A DNA stretch of 8,745 nucleotides from an uncultured Clostridia bacterium. GTDB lineage: Bacteria > Bacillota > Clostridia > Peptostreptococcales > Anaerovoracaceae. The notes under the pieces are model-generated. The model was not told the origin of the DNA, searched no databases, and was given only the letters and a program-made list of their open reading frames with translations. The stretch is taken from assembly GCA_934278965.1 (NCBI GenBank), contig CAKQWL010000224.1:1-8745 (forward strand), in the 5' to 3' direction. Shown piece by piece: positions 7,931 to 8,745 of this stretch. Within the stretch, counting starts at the first letter, position 1. Each line of letters starts with the position of its first letter. The position numbers were made by a program, and so were the translations under genes.

Positions 7931-8745
7931 TTAAAATTTATAGTAATCTACAATCAGCAATTTTCCCTCTTGTGGCTCCATGTAATACACCCAGTTGTAC
8001 TCATCCGTTGTAGTCTTACTGCCGCTTGTCGTTTGAATGACTTCATGCGACCAAACATAATATCCTTTCTCGTCCTTTCGGATTTCTCCGATTGCGAGAG
8101 ACTCAAAAGACTTCTTGACTTTTTTTCGAAAAGCCGCGCAGTTCTTGTAAGCCGTGCTTCCTTCTTTCAAAACGGAATGAAAAATCGCGTCATTTCCGTC
8201 ATTCACATAATCAATCCATCCCGAGTCAAAAGCAATCAGCGTCTTGACCGCCTCGCGGTCCACATAGGAAACGCCGCTGCTTCCATCCGAAAGAATATTA
8301 TCTTCGAGCGGAACGGTATCGTAAATCTTTTTATTGCTGTACCGGGCAGAGGAATCGTATTTCAGGTCCGGGTCTGCCGTAATTGCCGTAATATTTTGAT
8401 TGCAGGCCGCCGCCGCTTCCATCAGGATTCCGATTTTATCCTCCGCCGGCATAAGGTCAATCGCTTCATTGAGCGTGTCCGAGGAAGCGTTCGGTGTCTG
8501 CGGGTTTTCCGTTTTTGTTTTATCTTGTTCACTTTCGTCTTCGGTATCTTTTTGCCCTTTGGAAAAAAGCATCTCCGAAAACTTTGCGGTTTTGTCGCTG
8601 ATAAAAGCCGCCGCCTTGCTGTCCGGCGCGAGATAACGAATTCCGAGAATTGCAAGTTCCGCCAAAAGAATGATGATGATGATCGTCAGAACCGTACTCA
8701 GGATCTTTCCCTTTCGGCCTTCCTCCGCAGTTTCCGCCTCTGTAC
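7931..8745 (-). CDS. Membrane-anchored extracytoplasmic protein, N-terminus cut off by the window edge (possible TcaA/YvbJ-like C-terminal domain)
   Basis: The frame stays open to the window edge, so this is a partial gene with 270 visible codons ending in TAA at 7933-7931; a TTG at 8665 lies inside the membrane segment and is not a believable start. Visible order: a short charged stretch ending in RKGK, one hydrophobic membrane segment at about visible residues 14-37 (including five consecutive isoleucines), a low-complexity linker rich in Asp, Glu, Lys, Thr and Ser at about 65-95, then a soluble region to the end. Positive charges before the membrane segment suggest an N-in orientation with the C-terminal part outside. 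The last ~110 residues (a helical part, then alternating strands ending near WVYYMEP and LLIVDYYKF) resemble the NTF2-like C-terminal domain of TcaA/YvbJ-type proteins; this is pattern recognition, not a search result. Such proteins often carry an N-terminal zinc ribbon, which would lie outside the window. The 58-base gap to the UPF0182 gene has no terminator, suggesting co-transcription. Function unknown. Confidence 0.5.
   Translation of the reverse strand, partial: TEAETAEEGRKGKILSTVLTIIIIILLAELAILGIRYLAPDSKAAAFISDKTAKFSEMLFSKGQKDTEDESEQDKTKTENPQTPNASSDTLNEAIDLMPAEDKIGILMEAAAACNQNITAITADPDLKYDSSARYSNKKIYDTVPLEDNILSDGSSGVSYVDREAVKTLIAFDSGWIDYVNDGNDAIFHSVLKEGSTAYKNCAAFRKKVKKSFESLAIGEIRKDEKGYYVWSHEVIQTTSGSKTTTDEYNWVYYMEPQEGKLLIVDYYKF

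Noticed and set aside
8669..8683. Trinucleotide run (gat/atc repeated four times) as a phase-variable microsatellite
   Set aside because: It codes for isoleucines inside a membrane segment; four units of a triplet repeat would not shift the frame and fit normal coding of a hydrophobic helix.

Overview
The window looks like ordinary chromosome from a mid-GC (about 50% by eye) member of the Bacillota, most likely a clostridial or Lachnospiraceae-like anaerobe. This rests on the long clostridial type of glutamine synthetase (about 636 residues with a C-terminal extension), a UPF0182 membrane protein, a YaaO-type Orn/Lys/Arg decarboxylase, purine-rich Shine-Dalgarno sites and a TTG start. All credible genes lie on the minus strand, so transcription runs from high to low coordinates. 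No stretch longer than 300 bases lacks a gene.

In transcription order: (1) 8745-7931, the C-terminal part of a membrane-anchored extracytoplasmic protein whose start lies outside the window. (2) 7872-4993, a UPF0182 family protein with seven membrane segments and a large extracytoplasmic domain. (3) 4934-3024, glutamine synthetase. (4) 3001-1721, seryl-tRNA synthetase (serS). The gaps between these are only 58, 58 and 22 bases and none holds a visible terminator, so they are probably one transcription unit. It ends at a hairpin at 1666-1694. (5) 1630-116, a PLP-dependent Orn/Lys/Arg decarboxylase, 35-40 bases beyond that hairpin. (6) 115-1, the unresolved beginning of whatever follows: a 25-codon small ORF with a good ribosome binding site and a second frame open to the window edge.

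The genes combine general metabolism (ammonia assimilation, tRNA charging, amino acid decarboxylation or polyamine synthesis) with two envelope proteins of unknown role. I see no mobile element, CRISPR array, tRNA, rRNA, toxin-antitoxin pair, defence system or clear riboswitch, and I do not think the window contains a new multi-gene system. The points most worth a second look are the uncharacterised UPF0182 protein and its membrane-anchored neighbour, the C-terminal extension of the glutamine synthetase, and the small ORF after the decarboxylase.
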